A DNA stretch of 64,000 nucleotides from Beutenbergia cavernae DSM 12333 (GCF_000023105.1 NC_012669.1:3597025-3661024); one strand, 5' to 3'. Counted from the first letter of the stretch, positions 7,795-16,723 are shown. Translations and numbers: made by a program. Notes: generated by a model not told the origin, from the sequence alone.

Positions 7795-8973
7795 GTGGGC
7801 CACACCGCGTCCGACGACGCCTCGACACTCGACGAGCTCCGCCGCCGCCTCGAGCCGGCGCTCGCCGGCGAGGCGGTGCTCGACCTCACCGAGGAGTCCG
7901 GCGGACGCACCGTCGCGCTCCCGGACGGCACGGCCGTCGTGCTCGCGACGTCGGGGTCGACGTCCGGCACCGGCCACCGGGTGGCACTCAGCGCCGACGC
8001 GCTGCTCGCCTCGGCGCGAGCCACGCACGCCCGCCTCGGCGGCCCCGGCACGTGGATCCTCGCGCTCGACCCGCGGCACGTCGCCGGGCTGCAGGTGCTG
8101 GTCCGGGGCATCGTGGCGGGGAGCTCCCCGGTGGTGGCCGCGGCGTCGCCGTTCGACCCGCACGCGCTCGCCGCGGCGGCCGACGCCGTCCCGGGCGACG
8201 GGCCGCTGTACACGTCGCTCGTGCCCACCCAGCTCGTGCGCGCCCTCGCCGCCGGCCGCGACGTCGTCGACCCGCTGCGGCGCCTCGACGCGATCCTGCT
8301 CGGCGGGGCCGCCGCGCCGTCCGACCTCCTGGCCAGGGCGGCCGACGCCGGCCTGCGCGTCGTGACGACGTACGGCATGACCGAGACGTGCGGCGGCTGC
8401 GTGTACGACGGCGTCCCGCTCGACGGCGTGGATGTCGCCGTCGATGCGGCCGGGCGCATCTCGATCGGCGGTCCGACGCTCGCGCTCGGCTACGTGGGTG
8501 GCGACGACGCGGCGGCCGCGACCCGCTCCTCGTTCTCGGACGGCCGGTTCCGCACGTCCGACCGCGGGGAGTACGCGGACGGCGTCCTCCGGGTCCTCGG
8601 ACGGGTCGACGACGTCGTGGTCACCGGCGGCGTCAACGTCGACCCCCACGTGGTCGAGGACGCTCTCGCCGGCGACGACGCCGTCGGACACGTCGCCGTC
8701 GTCGGCGTTCCCGATCCCGAGTGGGGTGCGGTGCTCGTCGCGTGCGTCGTGCCGGCTCGCGGGCCGGCCGCGACCGGGCCGGCCGCGACCGGGCCGGACG
8801 CGGCGGAGCTCCTCGCATCGCTGCGGCGCCGCGCCGCCGCAGCGCTCTCCCCCGCGCACGCCCCGCGGCACGTCGTCGTGCTGGACGTCCTGCCCGAACG
8901 CGGGCCGGGGAAGGTCGACCGCCGCGCCCTCGCCGCGCTCGCCGCGGCCCGGCTCGCCGAGGGACGGCGCTAG
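7795..8973 (+). CDS. menE: o-Succinylbenzoate-CoA ligase
   Basis: An AMP-forming acyl-CoA synthetase of 392 residues, the menaquinone step before MenB. The P-loop-like adenylation motif is LATSGSTSGTGHRV (about residues 52-65), followed by TYGMTETCGGCVYDG, the hinge motif GRFRTSDRGEYADG and LGRVDDVVVTGGVNV, and the catalytic Lys in GPGKVDRRAL near the end. It is shorter than typical 450-residue members but keeps both domains. TAGGCT (7782-7787) lies 7 nt before the GTG start, so the mRNA is probably leaderless. menA follows 57 bp downstream with its own Shine-Dalgarno, and the two are probably cotranscribed. Confidence 0.92.
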   Translation: MGHTASDDASTLDELRRRLEPALAGEAVLDLTEESGGRTVALPDGTAVVLATSGSTSGTGHRVALSADALLASARATHARLGGPGTWILALDPRHVAGLQVLVRGIVAGSSPVVAAASPFDPHALAAAADAVPGDGPLYTSLVPTQLVRALAAGRDVVDPLRRLDAILLGGAAAPSDLLARAADAGLRVVTTYGMTETCGGCVYDGVPLDGVDVAVDAAGRISIGGPTLALGYVGGDDAAAATRSSFSDGRFRTSDRGEYADGVLRVLGRVDDVVVTGGVNVDPHVVEDALAGDDAVGHVAVVGVPDPEWGAVLVACVVPARGPAATGPAATGPDAAELLASLRRRAAAALSPAHAPRHVVVLDVLPERGPGKVDRRALAALAAARLAEGRR

Positions 8974-9030
8974 GGTCGTCCGGGCCGATTGCCACGTCCG
9001 GCGCGGCCCACGCACCAGGAGGGACACCCG

Positions 9031-9900
9031 ATGGCCTCTGCCGCCCAGTGGATCGAGGGGGCGCGGCTGCGCACGCTGCCCGCGGCGCTGGCGCCCGTCG
9101 CCGTCGGTACCGGTGCGGCAGCGGGGATCGACGGCGCCGACGTCCTCACCGCGCTCCTGTGCGCCGGGGTGGCGCTGGCCCTGCAGGTCGGCGTGAACTA
9201 CGCCAACGACTACTCCGACGGCGTGCGGGGAACCGACGACGTGCGCGCCGGACCCCTGCGCCTCGTCGGGTCGGGTGCGGCGACGCCGGGCGCCGTGCGG
9301 AGCGCCGCGTTCGCCGCGTTCGCCGTCGCCGGGATCTTCGGCCTGGCGATCTGCTGGCGTTCGGGCGCCTGGTGGCTGCTCGCCGTCGGAGCCGTGTGCG
9401 TCCTCGCGGCGTGGGGCTACACGGGGGGCCGGTCGCCGTACGGCTACCGGGGCCTCGGCGAGGTGGCCGTGTTCACGTTCTTCGGACTCGTCGCGACTCT
9501 CGGCACCACGTACGTCCAGGCGCTCACCATCTCGCTCGCCTCCGTGGCCGGCGCGGTCGGGGTCGGCCTGCTCGCGTGCGCCCTGCTCATGGCGAACAAC
9601 ATCCGCGACATCCCGACGGACACGACGTCCGGGAAGCGGACGCTCGCCGTCCGGCTCGGCGACCCACGCGCCCGCGCGACCTACACGTGGTTCCTCGTGA
9701 TCGCGTTCGCGATGGTCGTCGTCGCCGCGACGCAGCACCCGTGGGCGCTGCTAGCCCTGGCGACCGTTCCCTGGGCCCTCGTGCTCGTGCGGCGCGTCCG
9801 CGGCGGGGCCACCGGCCGCGACCTCATCGTCGTCCTGCGGGACACCGGGCTGCTCGAGCTCGGCTACGGCGTCCTGCTCGGCCTCGGCCTCCTGCTCTGA
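9031..9900 (+). CDS. menA: 1,4-dihydroxy-2-naphthoate polyprenyltransferase
   Basis: A membrane UbiA-superfamily prenyltransferase of 289 residues that attaches the polyprenyl chain to dihydroxynaphthoate. The first Asp-rich motif is NYANDYSDGVRGTDD (about residues 51-65) and the second is NNIRDIPTDTTSGKRTLAVRLGD (about 190-212). About eight or nine hydrophobic helices follow the UbiA pattern. The ATG at 9031 follows AGGAGGG (9017-9023), which decides the start over an upstream in-frame codon at 8989. The last 150 bp overlap, on the opposite strand, the 3' end of the DUF4229 gene. Confidence 0.94.
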   Translation: MASAAQWIEGARLRTLPAALAPVAVGTGAAAGIDGADVLTALLCAGVALALQVGVNYANDYSDGVRGTDDVRAGPLRLVGSGAATPGAVRSAAFAAFAVAGIFGLAICWRSGAWWLLAVGAVCVLAAWGYTGGRSPYGYRGLGEVAVFTFFGLVATLGTTYVQALTISLASVAGAVGVGLLACALLMANNIRDIPTDTTSGKRTLAVRLGDPRARATYTWFLVIAFAMVVVAATQHPWALLALATVPWALVLVRRVRGGATGRDLIVVLRDTGLLELGYGVLLGLGLLL

Positions 9901-10167
9901 CGGACCGCCCGCCGGCTCGTCCAGTGCCGCGTCCTCCGCGAGCTCGTCGGCGCCGTCGTGCGCGGGTTCGCTCCGCCGCTGCGAACGCGCCGCGAGCTCC
10001 TCGGCCGCGGCGTCGCGGGGGGCCTTGAGGAACAGGTAGGAGCCGGCGGCGGCGACGGCGATCGCCGCGATGGCGAGGAGCCAGCTGCGCAGTCCGAGCA
10101 GGTAGAGGACGCCGGCCGCCACGGCCAGGATGAGCAGGCGCCAGAGGGTGTAGGTCAGCAGGCGCAT
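9751..10167 (-). CDS. DUF4229 membrane protein
   Basis: A 138-residue actinobacterial protein with two N-terminal membrane helices (about residues 8-25 and 29-47) matching the DUF4229 pattern (RLLTYTLWRLLILAVAAG), then a highly acidic, Glu/Ala-rich tail. The function is unknown. A TAGGCT -10 lies 6 nt before the ATG (leaderless). The tail is encoded antisense to the last 50 codons of menA, which is unusual; the C-terminal composition may be constrained by menA rather than by function. Homologues differ widely in tail length, so the core is the reliable part. Confidence 0.75.
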   Translation of the reverse strand: MRLLTYTLWRLLILAVAAGVLYLLGLRSWLLAIAAIAVAAAGSYLFLKAPRDAAAEELAARSQRRSEPAHDGADELAEDAALDEPAGGPSEQEAEAEQDAVAELEQPGVPQDDDEVAAGGPAADAPHEHEGPGNGRQG

Positions 10168-10267
10168 CGGCTCAGCCTACGACGGCGTCGCAGCCGGATC
10201 CGTCGGGACGTCGAGGTCGCGGGCGAACCCGGCTCTCACACGCCCGAATCGGGCATACGCTCGAGGT

Positions 10268-10720
10268 GTGGGTCGATATCTGCTGGCACTTCTCCTCATC
10301 GGCCTCGTCGTGTTCGCGCTCATCGACTGCATCCGCGCCGCCGACGACACCGAGCGCTACGGCCTGCCCAAGGTCGTGTGGGTGATCGTCATCGTCCTGA
10401 CGGGACCGCTCGGAGCGATCCTCTGGCTCGTGGTGAGCCGGATGGCCGACGCACGAGCGGCGCGCACCGGCGGCCCGTCGGGCTGGAGCGGGCCCACGAG
10501 GGGACGCGCACGGCCCCTCGCCCCGGACGACGACCCGGACTTCCTCGCCGGGCTCCGGCCGGGCACCGCCGCGCCGGAACCGGACCGCGGCGACGACACG
10601 CCGTCCCCCGATGCCTCCCCCGGACCAGCCGGACCCGCCGACGGTCCTGCTGACGACGCCGGGAACGGCACCACCCCGGAGAACGACCGGCCGAAGAACG
10701 GCGACGAGCGACAGTCCTGA
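10268..10720 (+). CDS. PLDc_N domain membrane protein
   Basis: A 150-residue protein carrying the short two-helix phospholipase-D N-terminal domain (about residues 1-62). It has a first helix RYLLALLLIGLVVFALIDCI, a KVVWVIVIVLTGPLGAILWLVV second helix, and the typical conserved GPLGAILW. No nuclease domain follows. The rest is a disordered Pro/Asp/Gly-rich cytoplasmic tail. The family occurs alone next to menaquinone/cytochrome genes in many actinobacteria, but the role is unknown. TACGCT (10256-10261) sits 6 nt before the GTG, so the mRNA is probably leaderless. It converges on ccsB with only 19 bp between. Confidence 0.75.
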   Translation: MGRYLLALLLIGLVVFALIDCIRAADDTERYGLPKVVWVIVIVLTGPLGAILWLVVSRMADARAARTGGPSGWSGPTRGRARPLAPDDDPDFLAGLRPGTAAPEPDRGDDTPSPDASPGPAGPADGPADDAGNGTTPENDRPKNGDERQS

Positions 10721-10739
10721 CCGCCGGCGCCGCGCGGCG

Positions 10740-11795
10740 TCAGACGCCCGAGTACGTGTGCAGGCTCGTGAAGAAGAAGTTCACCACGTAGTAGTTGATG
10801 AGGATCGACGCGAACCCGGCGAGGGAGAAGTACGCGGCACGGCGCCCCTCCCAGCCACGGGTGCTGCGCGCGTGCAGGTACGCCGCGTAGACGACCCAGA
10901 CGACGAACGTCCAGACCTCCTTCGCGTCCCAGCCCCAGTACCGACCCCAGGCGTGCTCGGCCCAGATCGCCCCGGCGATCAGCGTGAACGTCCACAGGAT
11001 GAAGCCGACGGCGTTGAGCCGGTAGGAGAACCGCTCGAGGTCGTCGGCGGACGGGAGCGAGGCGAGCACCCGCCGGGCGACGGTCCCGCCACGGGTCGGC
11101 CGCGCCGCGGGGGCCCCCGTGGCGCCGCGAGCCGCCTGGCCACCGCGCCCGGCAGTCGCGTTGCGGCCGGGCCGCCCGTCGACCCGTGCGGAGCTGGTGG
11201 TGACCGACGTCGCCCCCGCGAGCGCCACGGCCGGCTCGTCGGCCGCGACGGGTGCTGCCGCCCGTGCCGACGCTCGCGTGTCGGAGACGTCCTTCGCGAG
11301 CTGCAGGCCCGACGCCACCGCGGCCAGCGCGAAGACGCCGACCGCCGCAGCGGCGATCGACACGTGGATCACGAGCCAGTAGCTCTGGAGCGCCGGCATG
11401 ACGCCGTCGGGCGCGACGTACAGCACCGACAGCGCGAGGAACAGCGAGAGCACCGACACCAGGGCCACGAACGTCCCGAGGTAGCGGATGTCGCGACGCC
11501 GCTGCACCGCGAGGAAGACGGCGACGGCGACGAACGTCGAGGAGATCGTGAACTCGTACATGTTCGCCCAGGGCACCCGGCCGGCGGCGAGCCCGCGGGT
11601 CAGGAGGCCGGCGAGGTGGAAGATCGCCCCGAGCCACATCGTGGCCATCGCGATCCCCGCCGCCTTGCGGGGCCGGGCGTCCTCGACGCCGGACCGCAGG
11701 CGGGAGAGGTCGATCGCGAACGCGATCATCGCCACCAGGTACGCCGTCATGGCGCCCGTGATGAGGAGCAGGCTGAGGTCGCCCAGGTCGGTCAC
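10740..11795 (-). CDS. ccsB: Cytochrome c biogenesis protein CcsB (CcsA-type haem handler)
   Basis: An integral membrane protein of 351 residues that, with ResB, delivers haem to apocytochrome c on the outer face of the membrane (system II). The haem-handling Trp-rich motif is HAWGRYWGWDAKEVWTFVVW (about residues 268-287), with flanking His residues. About eight membrane helices are visible. An unusual cytoplasmic or loop insertion of about 80 residues rich in Ala, Arg and Gly (about 165-245) interrupts the core. The gene is last in a five-gene operon, and its start overlaps the resB stop by 4 bp. Confidence 0.94.
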   Translation of the reverse strand: MTDLGDLSLLLITGAMTAYLVAMIAFAIDLSRLRSGVEDARPRKAAGIAMATMWLGAIFHLAGLLTRGLAAGRVPWANMYEFTISSTFVAVAVFLAVQRRRDIRYLGTFVALVSVLSLFLALSVLYVAPDGVMPALQSYWLVIHVSIAAAAVGVFALAAVASGLQLAKDVSDTRASARAAAPVAADEPAVALAGATSVTTSSARVDGRPGRNATAGRGGQAARGATGAPAARPTRGGTVARRVLASLPSADDLERFSYRLNAVGFILWTFTLIAGAIWAEHAWGRYWGWDAKEVWTFVVWVVYAAYLHARSTRGWEGRRAAYFSLAGFASILINYYVVNFFFTSLHTYSGV

Positions 11796-13468
11796 GCGTC
11801 ACCCTCTTCTTCCGAGCCCGACGCCGGCGGCGGCGGGACGTCCAACTTCGCGAGCACCCGGCCGAGCTCGCGCCGCAACCCTGGGTCGTCCCCGCGCGCG
11901 AGAGCGGCGGCGCTGACCACTGTATTGCTCGCGTCCACCGCGCTCCCACCCGAGCCCTTCCCGCCGGGCTCGAGGCGCACCCAGATGCGGCGCCGGGGCA
12001 GGAACAGGGAGGCGGCCAGGCCGCCGAGCGCGAGGAGCGCGAAGACGAGCACCCACCCGACGGTCGGGTCGTACCGCAGGTCCAGCGCGACGAAGCGCGG
12101 CAGCTCCCCGAACGCGATCTCCCCCTGCCCGTCCGGCAGCGTGAGGCTCTCGCCGGGCCGCAGCACCACCCGGTACGGCTGCGACGCGTCGTCGGGGTCC
12201 ATCACCTGCTCGAGGCCGTCGGTGTCGAGCTGGTACACGTTCTGCGGCACGCCGGCGTCCAGGCCGAGGTCCCCGGTCCACATCTCGAGGACCAGCACCG
12301 GATCGTTCGGGTTCGGGTCGGTCGAGACCGCGATCTCGCCGTCCGCGAGCAGCTCGCCCGTCGGCAGGAACCAGCCGTTGAAGCCGAGCTGGTCGAGCCC
12401 TTCGCTGACGTCCGGGACCTTCACGACCCCCCGGGAGGCGTAGAACGTGTCCTGCGGGAGGAACGGCACCGGCCCGCTGAACGCGATCTCCCCCGCGCCG
12501 TCGGTCACGGTGATCTGCGGCGCGTACCCGTTGCCCTGCAGGTACACGGAGGCGCCGCCGAGGCCGAGCGGGTGGTTGACCTTGATCGTCTCGACGCTGG
12601 AGGCGCCGTCCGGGTCCGTGACCGTGACGTGGGCGGTGAAGTCGCGGGCCTGGCCGAGCTCGTCGAACTCGGAGTCGAAGCGGTCGAGCGTGAAGCGGAA
12701 CGGCTCGAGGCTCTCCGGCGAGAACCAGGCGCCGGCGTCGAACGAGTCGTAGTGCACCTGCGAGTTCGCGAAGCTGCGGCCCTCGACGACGATCGCCTGA
12801 CCGCGGTAGTGCACGAGCGAGCCGAGGGCCACGCTCACGAGCACCCCGACGAGCGCGAGGTGGAACACGATGTTGCCGGTCTCGCGCGCGTAGCCCCGCT
12901 CGGCCGAGATGGCCGTGGCCCCGGTTCGCTCGGTCTCGGTGCGCACGCGGTAGCCCCGCAGGCCGGCGACGACGGCGGCGCTCGCCTTCTCCGGCGACGT
13001 CGCCACGACCCCCTCCGCACGCACGGGGAAGCGGGTGAACCGGCGCGGGGCCTTCGGGGGCGGCGTGCGCAGCGCCCGGATGTGCACGGCGGCGCGCGGG
13101 ATGATGCACCCGATCAACGACACGAACAGCAGCAGGTAGATCGCGGAGAACCAGGGCGACGCGTAGACGTCGAAGAACCCGAACCGGTCGAGCCACGGGT
13201 AGGTGCCCGGGTTCTCGACGGCGTAGGCCGAGACCTCCTCCGGCGCCTGAGGGCGCTGCGGGAAGAACGTGCCGGGCAGGGCGGCGACGGCGAGCAGCAG
13301 CAGGAGCAGGAGCGCCACCCGCATGGACGTGAGCTGCCGCCACATCCAGCGGAGCCAGCCGACGACGCCGAGGCGCGGGCCTGACGGGCCGCCGCCCGCG
13401 CTGCCGCCGTCGCTCTCCAGAACCTCGTCGACGTGGCCCACGGGCCGGTACGACTTCACCTCGGCCAT
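11792..13468 (-). CDS. resB: Cytochrome c biogenesis protein ResB
   Basis: A 558-residue system II partner of CcsB. Helices lie near residues 40-65 (ALLLLLLLAVAALPGTFFPQ), 100-125, 185-210 and 475-495, with the large extracytoplasmic ResB domain between the third and fourth (about 210-470). It is thought to hold haem or apocytochrome during ligation. The ATG at 13468 overlaps the ccdA stop by one base. A longer reading frame starting at 13528 would run into ccdA and lacks family support. Confidence 0.93.
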   Translation of the reverse strand: MAEVKSYRPVGHVDEVLESDGGSAGGGPSGPRLGVVGWLRWMWRQLTSMRVALLLLLLLAVAALPGTFFPQRPQAPEEVSAYAVENPGTYPWLDRFGFFDVYASPWFSAIYLLLFVSLIGCIIPRAAVHIRALRTPPPKAPRRFTRFPVRAEGVVATSPEKASAAVVAGLRGYRVRTETERTGATAISAERGYARETGNIVFHLALVGVLVSVALGSLVHYRGQAIVVEGRSFANSQVHYDSFDAGAWFSPESLEPFRFTLDRFDSEFDELGQARDFTAHVTVTDPDGASSVETIKVNHPLGLGGASVYLQGNGYAPQITVTDGAGEIAFSGPVPFLPQDTFYASRGVVKVPDVSEGLDQLGFNGWFLPTGELLADGEIAVSTDPNPNDPVLVLEMWTGDLGLDAGVPQNVYQLDTDGLEQVMDPDDASQPYRVVLRPGESLTLPDGQGEIAFGELPRFVALDLRYDPTVGWVLVFALLALGGLAASLFLPRRRIWVRLEPGGKGSGGSAVDASNTVVSAAALARGDDPGLRRELGRVLAKLDVPPPPASGSEEEGDA

Positions 13469-14262
13469 CAGACCACCGTCTCGAATCCGTCGACGAGCCC
13501 CTGCAGGTACTGCGACCACTGCATCCACAGACCGGACACGAGGGCGATCCCGAGCAGGATGAGCAGGCCGCCGCCGATCCGCATGATCGCCAGGCGGTGC
13601 CGGCGGAGGAAGCCGAGCGCGCCGGCGGAGCGACGGAACGCGAGGGCGATGAGCACGAACGGCAGCCCGAGCCCGAGGCAGTACGCGAGCGCGAGCACCG
13701 CGCCGCGCGCCGGCTCACCGGTGGGCAGCGCGAGGATCGTGATGGCGCCGAGGGTCGGCCCGATGCACGGCGCCCAGCCGAGCCCGAACACGACGCCGAG
13801 CAGCGGCGCGCCCCAGAGCCCGGCGCGGGGGCTGACGTGCAGACGGCGCTCGCGCTGCAGGAACGGCACGAACCCCATGAACGCGAGGCCGAGCAGGATG
13901 ACGACGACACCCAGCACGCGCAGCACGACGTCCATCCACGGCTGCACCGACGCCCCGATCTGCACGAAGACGAGGCTCAGGGCGACGAACACGGCGCTGA
14001 ACCCCGCGACGAACATCAGCACGCCCGCGAGCAGTCGGCCACGGGACGCGGGGCCGACGCCCGAGCTGCCGCGCGTCTGCGCAGCGCCCAGGTCGATCCC
14101 GGTCATCCCGCCGACGTATCCGAGGTACCCGGGCACGAGCGGCAGCACGCACGGCGACGCGAACGACACGAAGCCGGCGATGAGGGCGACCGGCAGCGCC
14201 GCGAGCAGGGAGCCCGAGAGGATCGTCCGCTCGAACGCCGCCGCCACACCGCCGAGGTCCAT
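13468..14262 (-). CDS. ccdA: CcdA thiol-disulfide electron transporter
   Basis: A 264-residue, six-helix membrane protein that passes electrons from cytoplasmic thioredoxin to extracytoplasmic ResA. The paired redox Cys are C38 in SFASPCVLPLVPGYLGYVGG and C166 in GLGWAPCIGPTLG, each followed by the helix-breaking Pro typical of CcdA/DsbD. Both its start and its stop share one base with a neighbouring gene (TGATG junctions), so translation is tightly coupled from resA through resB. Confidence 0.94.
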   Translation of the reverse strand: MDLGGVAAAFERTILSGSLLAALPVALIAGFVSFASPCVLPLVPGYLGYVGGMTGIDLGAAQTRGSSGVGPASRGRLLAGVLMFVAGFSAVFVALSLVFVQIGASVQPWMDVVLRVLGVVVILLGLAFMGFVPFLQRERRLHVSPRAGLWGAPLLGVVFGLGWAPCIGPTLGAITILALPTGEPARGAVLALAYCLGLGLPFVLIALAFRRSAGALGFLRRHRLAIMRIGGGLLILLGIALVSGLWMQWSQYLQGLVDGFETVV

Positions 14263-14858
14263 CAGGCGGCCTCGGCCAGCACGTCGTCGATGAGGAGGCG
14301 CAACGTCGTCGGGTCGGCGATCCCGATGACGCGCGCCGCGGGACGACCCTCGGCGTCGAGCACCACGGTCGTGGGCATCGCGCGCAACGGGACGACGCCC
14401 TCGAGCGCGGCGACGACGGCGGCGTCGCGGTCGTCGAGGCTCGGGTACGGCACGTCGAACGTGGTCTGGAACGCGAGCGCCGTGTCGGTGTCGTCGGTGC
14501 CGTTCACGCCGAGGAAGCGGACGCCGTCGGCGGCGTAGTCGTCCGAGATCTCGGCCAGGTCCCGCGCCTCGGCGCGGCACGGCGGGCACGCGGCGTACCA
14601 GAAGTTGAGGACGACGACGTCGCCGCGCCAGTCGGCGAGGTCGACCGCCTCGCCCTCGAACGTGGTGCCGTCGGCCTCCACGGCCGCCGAGCGCTCGCCC
14701 TCCGCCCAGCTGGTGAACGTGCCGTCGCCGGCCTGGTAGCCGGCGTCCGGCACCTCGTCCCCGGCGACCGGTCCGCCGTCGTCGCCGGTGGTGCATCCCG
14801 CCAGCAGCGCCGCCGCGGCGAGTGCCGCGACGGCGAGCCGGACCAGCCCCTTACGCAC
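14262..14858 (-). CDS. resA: ResA/TlpA-type thioredoxin-like lipoprotein
   Basis: A membrane-anchored thiol reductase of 198 residues that keeps the CXXCH haem sites of apocytochromes reduced. A lipobox LLAGC (Cys22) follows a short signal sequence. The redox site is CPPC (about residues 91-94) within NFWYAACPPCRAEARDL, and the cis-Pro lies in RAMPTTVVLD. The GTG at 14858 is preferred over the one at 14879: it gives a normal signal peptide and its first 8 bases overlap the stop of the upstream phosphatase gene. Electrons are expected from CcdA, encoded next. Confidence 0.9.
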   Translation of the reverse strand: MRKGLVRLAVAALAAAALLAGCTTGDDGGPVAGDEVPDAGYQAGDGTFTSWAEGERSAAVEADGTTFEGEAVDLADWRGDVVVLNFWYAACPPCRAEARDLAEISDDYAADGVRFLGVNGTDDTDTALAFQTTFDVPYPSLDDRDAAVVAALEGVVPLRAMPTTVVLDAEGRPAARVIGIADPTTLRLLIDDVLAEAA

Positions 14859-15498
14859 CGGGCACCTGCGCCGTCGCACCGATGAGGTCGGCGGCCGGTT
14901 CGGCGTAGTCGTGCGCGACGAGCGTGGCGCCGTCGAACGTCAGCGACGTCACGGACGCGAGGGCGCACTGGCGCGCCCGCAGGTCGTGCCACAGCGGGCG
15001 CCCGGCGATGGCGAGCCGCGTGATCCAGATCGGCGACTGGTGCGAGACGAGCACCGCCTCGTGGCCGGCCGCGCGCCGCCGGGCGTCGTCGATCGCCGCG
15101 AACATCCGCTGCTTCTGCTCGACGTACGGCTCGCCCCACGAGGGCCGGAACGGGTTGCCCGCGTGGCGCAGCACCTCCCAGCGCAGCACGCCGCGCATGC
15201 CCTGCCCGAGCCGCATGCCCTCGAGCCGGTTGCCGGCCTCGATGAGTCGGTCGTCGCTGCGCACGTCGAGCCCGTACTCCGCGGCGATCGGCGCCGCCGT
15301 CTCCTGCGCGCGCTGCAGCGGGGAGGAGACGACCGTGACGACGTCGGCGCGCGGGTCCGCGACGAGTCGCTCGGCGACGCGTCGCGCCATCGCCTGCCCA
15401 CGCTCGGACAGACGGTAGGTGGGAAGGCGGCCGTAGAGCACGCCGTCAGGGTTGTGCACCTCGCCGTGGCGCACGAGATGGACGATCGTCCGGGGCAT
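14851..15498 (-). CDS. Histidine phosphatase (phosphoglycerate-mutase-like)
   Basis: A 215-residue member of the histidine phosphatase superfamily. The phosphorylated His is in the N-terminal HLVRHGEV motif (His11), with further active-site residues in SSPLQRAQETA and the second His in VSHQSPIW. The substrate is unknown. Genes like this commonly lead the resA-ccdA-resB-ccsB operon in actinobacteria, and here the stop overlaps the resA start by 8 bp, so it is the first gene of the operon. It is unlikely to be glycolytic mutase because the charged specificity residues of GpmA are not apparent. Confidence 0.85.
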   Translation of the reverse strand: MPRTIVHLVRHGEVHNPDGVLYGRLPTYRLSERGQAMARRVAERLVADPRADVVTVVSSPLQRAQETAAPIAAEYGLDVRSDDRLIEAGNRLEGMRLGQGMRGVLRWEVLRHAGNPFRPSWGEPYVEQKQRMFAAIDDARRRAAGHEAVLVSHQSPIWITRLAIAGRPLWHDLRARQCALASVTSLTFDGATLVAHDYAEPAADLIGATAQVPGA

Positions 15499-15567
15499 GG
15501 GACCTAGTGTCGCAAACCCGCAGGAGTGCTGTGTCGCGCCGTCGGCGGGCCCGCTGTGCAGGCGGAC

Positions 15568-16074
15568 TCAGACGTAGCCGGTGCCGATCGCGTCCTCGTC
15601 CACGCCGCCGGCCCGGGCGACGGCGGCCATCGCCTCGCCGAGCGCCTCCATCTGGTCGGGGGTCACGGCGTCGACGAGCCGGTCCCGCACCGAGGCGACG
15701 TGGATCGGCGCCGCGGCGACGAGGCGGTCCCAGCCGGCGGGGGTCATCGTCGCGAAGACGCCGCGCCCGTCGTCGCCGCACCGCGCCCGCTCGACCAGCC
15801 CAGCCCGCTCCATCCGCGTGATCGTGTGGGTCATCCGGCTGCGCGAGTGCACGAGCCCGTTCGCGAGCGAGGACATGCGCAGCGTGCGCCCGGGCGCCTC
15901 GGACAGACGCACGAGGACCTCGTACTCCGGCATCGACAGGCCGGTGGCGGTCTCCAGATCGTGCGACAGGGCTGCCATGAGATAGGTGGTGCCGGCGATG
16001 TACGCCCGCCAGCTGCGCTGCTGGTCGGCGTCGAGCCAGCGCACGTCCTCCTGGTGCGCCGCAGTGTCCGACAT
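15568..16074 (-). CDS. MarR-family regulator
   Basis: A 168-residue MarR-type winged-helix repressor. Its central winged-helix motif is YEVLVRLSEAPGRTLRMSSL, followed by LVHSRSRMTHTITRMERAGLV. Flanking helices form the dimer interface. The ATG at 16074 follows GGAGG. It is divergent from the yceI gene across a 92-bp gap with one perfect inverted repeat, so it probably represses yceI and itself. The inducing ligand is unknown; relatives respond to phenolics or oxidants, and no obvious regulatory Cys is present in the DNA-binding core. Confidence 0.86.
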   Translation of the reverse strand: MSDTAAHQEDVRWLDADQQRSWRAYIAGTTYLMAALSHDLETATGLSMPEYEVLVRLSEAPGRTLRMSSLANGLVHSRSRMTHTITRMERAGLVERARCGDDGRGVFATMTPAGWDRLVAAAPIHVASVRDRLVDAVTPDQMEALGEAMAAVARAGGVDEDAIGTGYV

Positions 16075-16128
16075 CACGTACCTCCGGTGCTCGTGAACCC
16101 CTTGCCGGGAATGATGACGCCATGATAC

Positions 16129-16146
16129 TAGTTGAGAGTTCAACTA
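16129..16146. promoter_or_regulatory. MarR-type operator between marR and yceI
   Basis: TAGTTGAGAGTTCAACTA is a perfect 7+4+7 inverted repeat, 20 bp upstream of the yceI start and 54 bp upstream of the marR start. Size and symmetry suit a MarR dimer. Binding is inferred from position. Confidence 0.65.
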
Positions 16147-16166
16147 CTTTCTCTGGAGGACCACCC

Positions 16167-16703
16167 ATGAGCACGATCCCCGCCGGCACCTACGCCATCG
16201 ACACCGCCCACAGCGACGTCGCCTTCACGATCCGGCACGCCGGCATCGCCAAGGTCCGCGGCCGCTTCACCGAGTTCGACGGCACCCTCAACGTCGCCGA
16301 CGCGCTCGCCGACTCCGGCGTTCAGGTGACCATCGCCGCCAGCAGCGTCGACACCGGGAACGACCAGCGCGACGCGCACCTCAAGAGCTCCGACTTCTTC
16401 AGCGTCGAGTCGAACCCCACCTGGTCCTTCGTCTCGAAGGCCGCCTCCGGCTCCGACTCGGAGTTCACCCTCGACGGCGAGCTCACGATCAACGGCGTCA
16501 CCAAGCCGATCGCGCTGGACGTCGAGTTCAACGGCGCCGCCACCGACGCCTTCGGCGCCGAGCGCGTCGGCTTCTCGGCCACGGGCGAGCTGACCCGCGC
16601 CGACTTCGGCATCACGTGGAACGCACCGCTCGAGGCGGGCGGCTTCCTGCTCGGCGACAAGGTCAAGCTGCTGCTCGAGGTCTCGGCCGTCAAGCAGGCC
16701 TGA
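16167..16703 (+). CDS. YceI-family lipocalin-like protein
   Basis: A 178-residue YceI-domain protein, a beta-barrel that binds isoprenoid or other lipophilic ligands. Family motifs are TYAIDTAHSDVAFTIRH at the start, KVRGRFTEFDGTL, and the end block FGITWNAPLEAGGFLLGDKVKL. There is no signal peptide, so it is probably cytoplasmic. The ATG at 16167 lies 6 nt after GGAGGA (16155-16160). Regulation by the divergent MarR protein is likely. The physiological ligand is unknown, and menaquinone is only a speculation given the region. Confidence 0.9.
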   Translation: MSTIPAGTYAIDTAHSDVAFTIRHAGIAKVRGRFTEFDGTLNVADALADSGVQVTIAASSVDTGNDQRDAHLKSSDFFSVESNPTWSFVSKAASGSDSEFTLDGELTINGVTKPIALDVEFNGAATDAFGAERVGFSATGELTRADFGITWNAPLEAGGFLLGDKVKLLLEVSAVKQA

Positions 16704-16723
16704 GACGCTCCGCGGGGGCTTCC

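Noticed and set aside
7564-9738. 724-residue leftward reading frame opposite menE and menA
   Set aside because: Shadow frame; composition dominated by Arg, Gly and Val, and both sense genes are clear.
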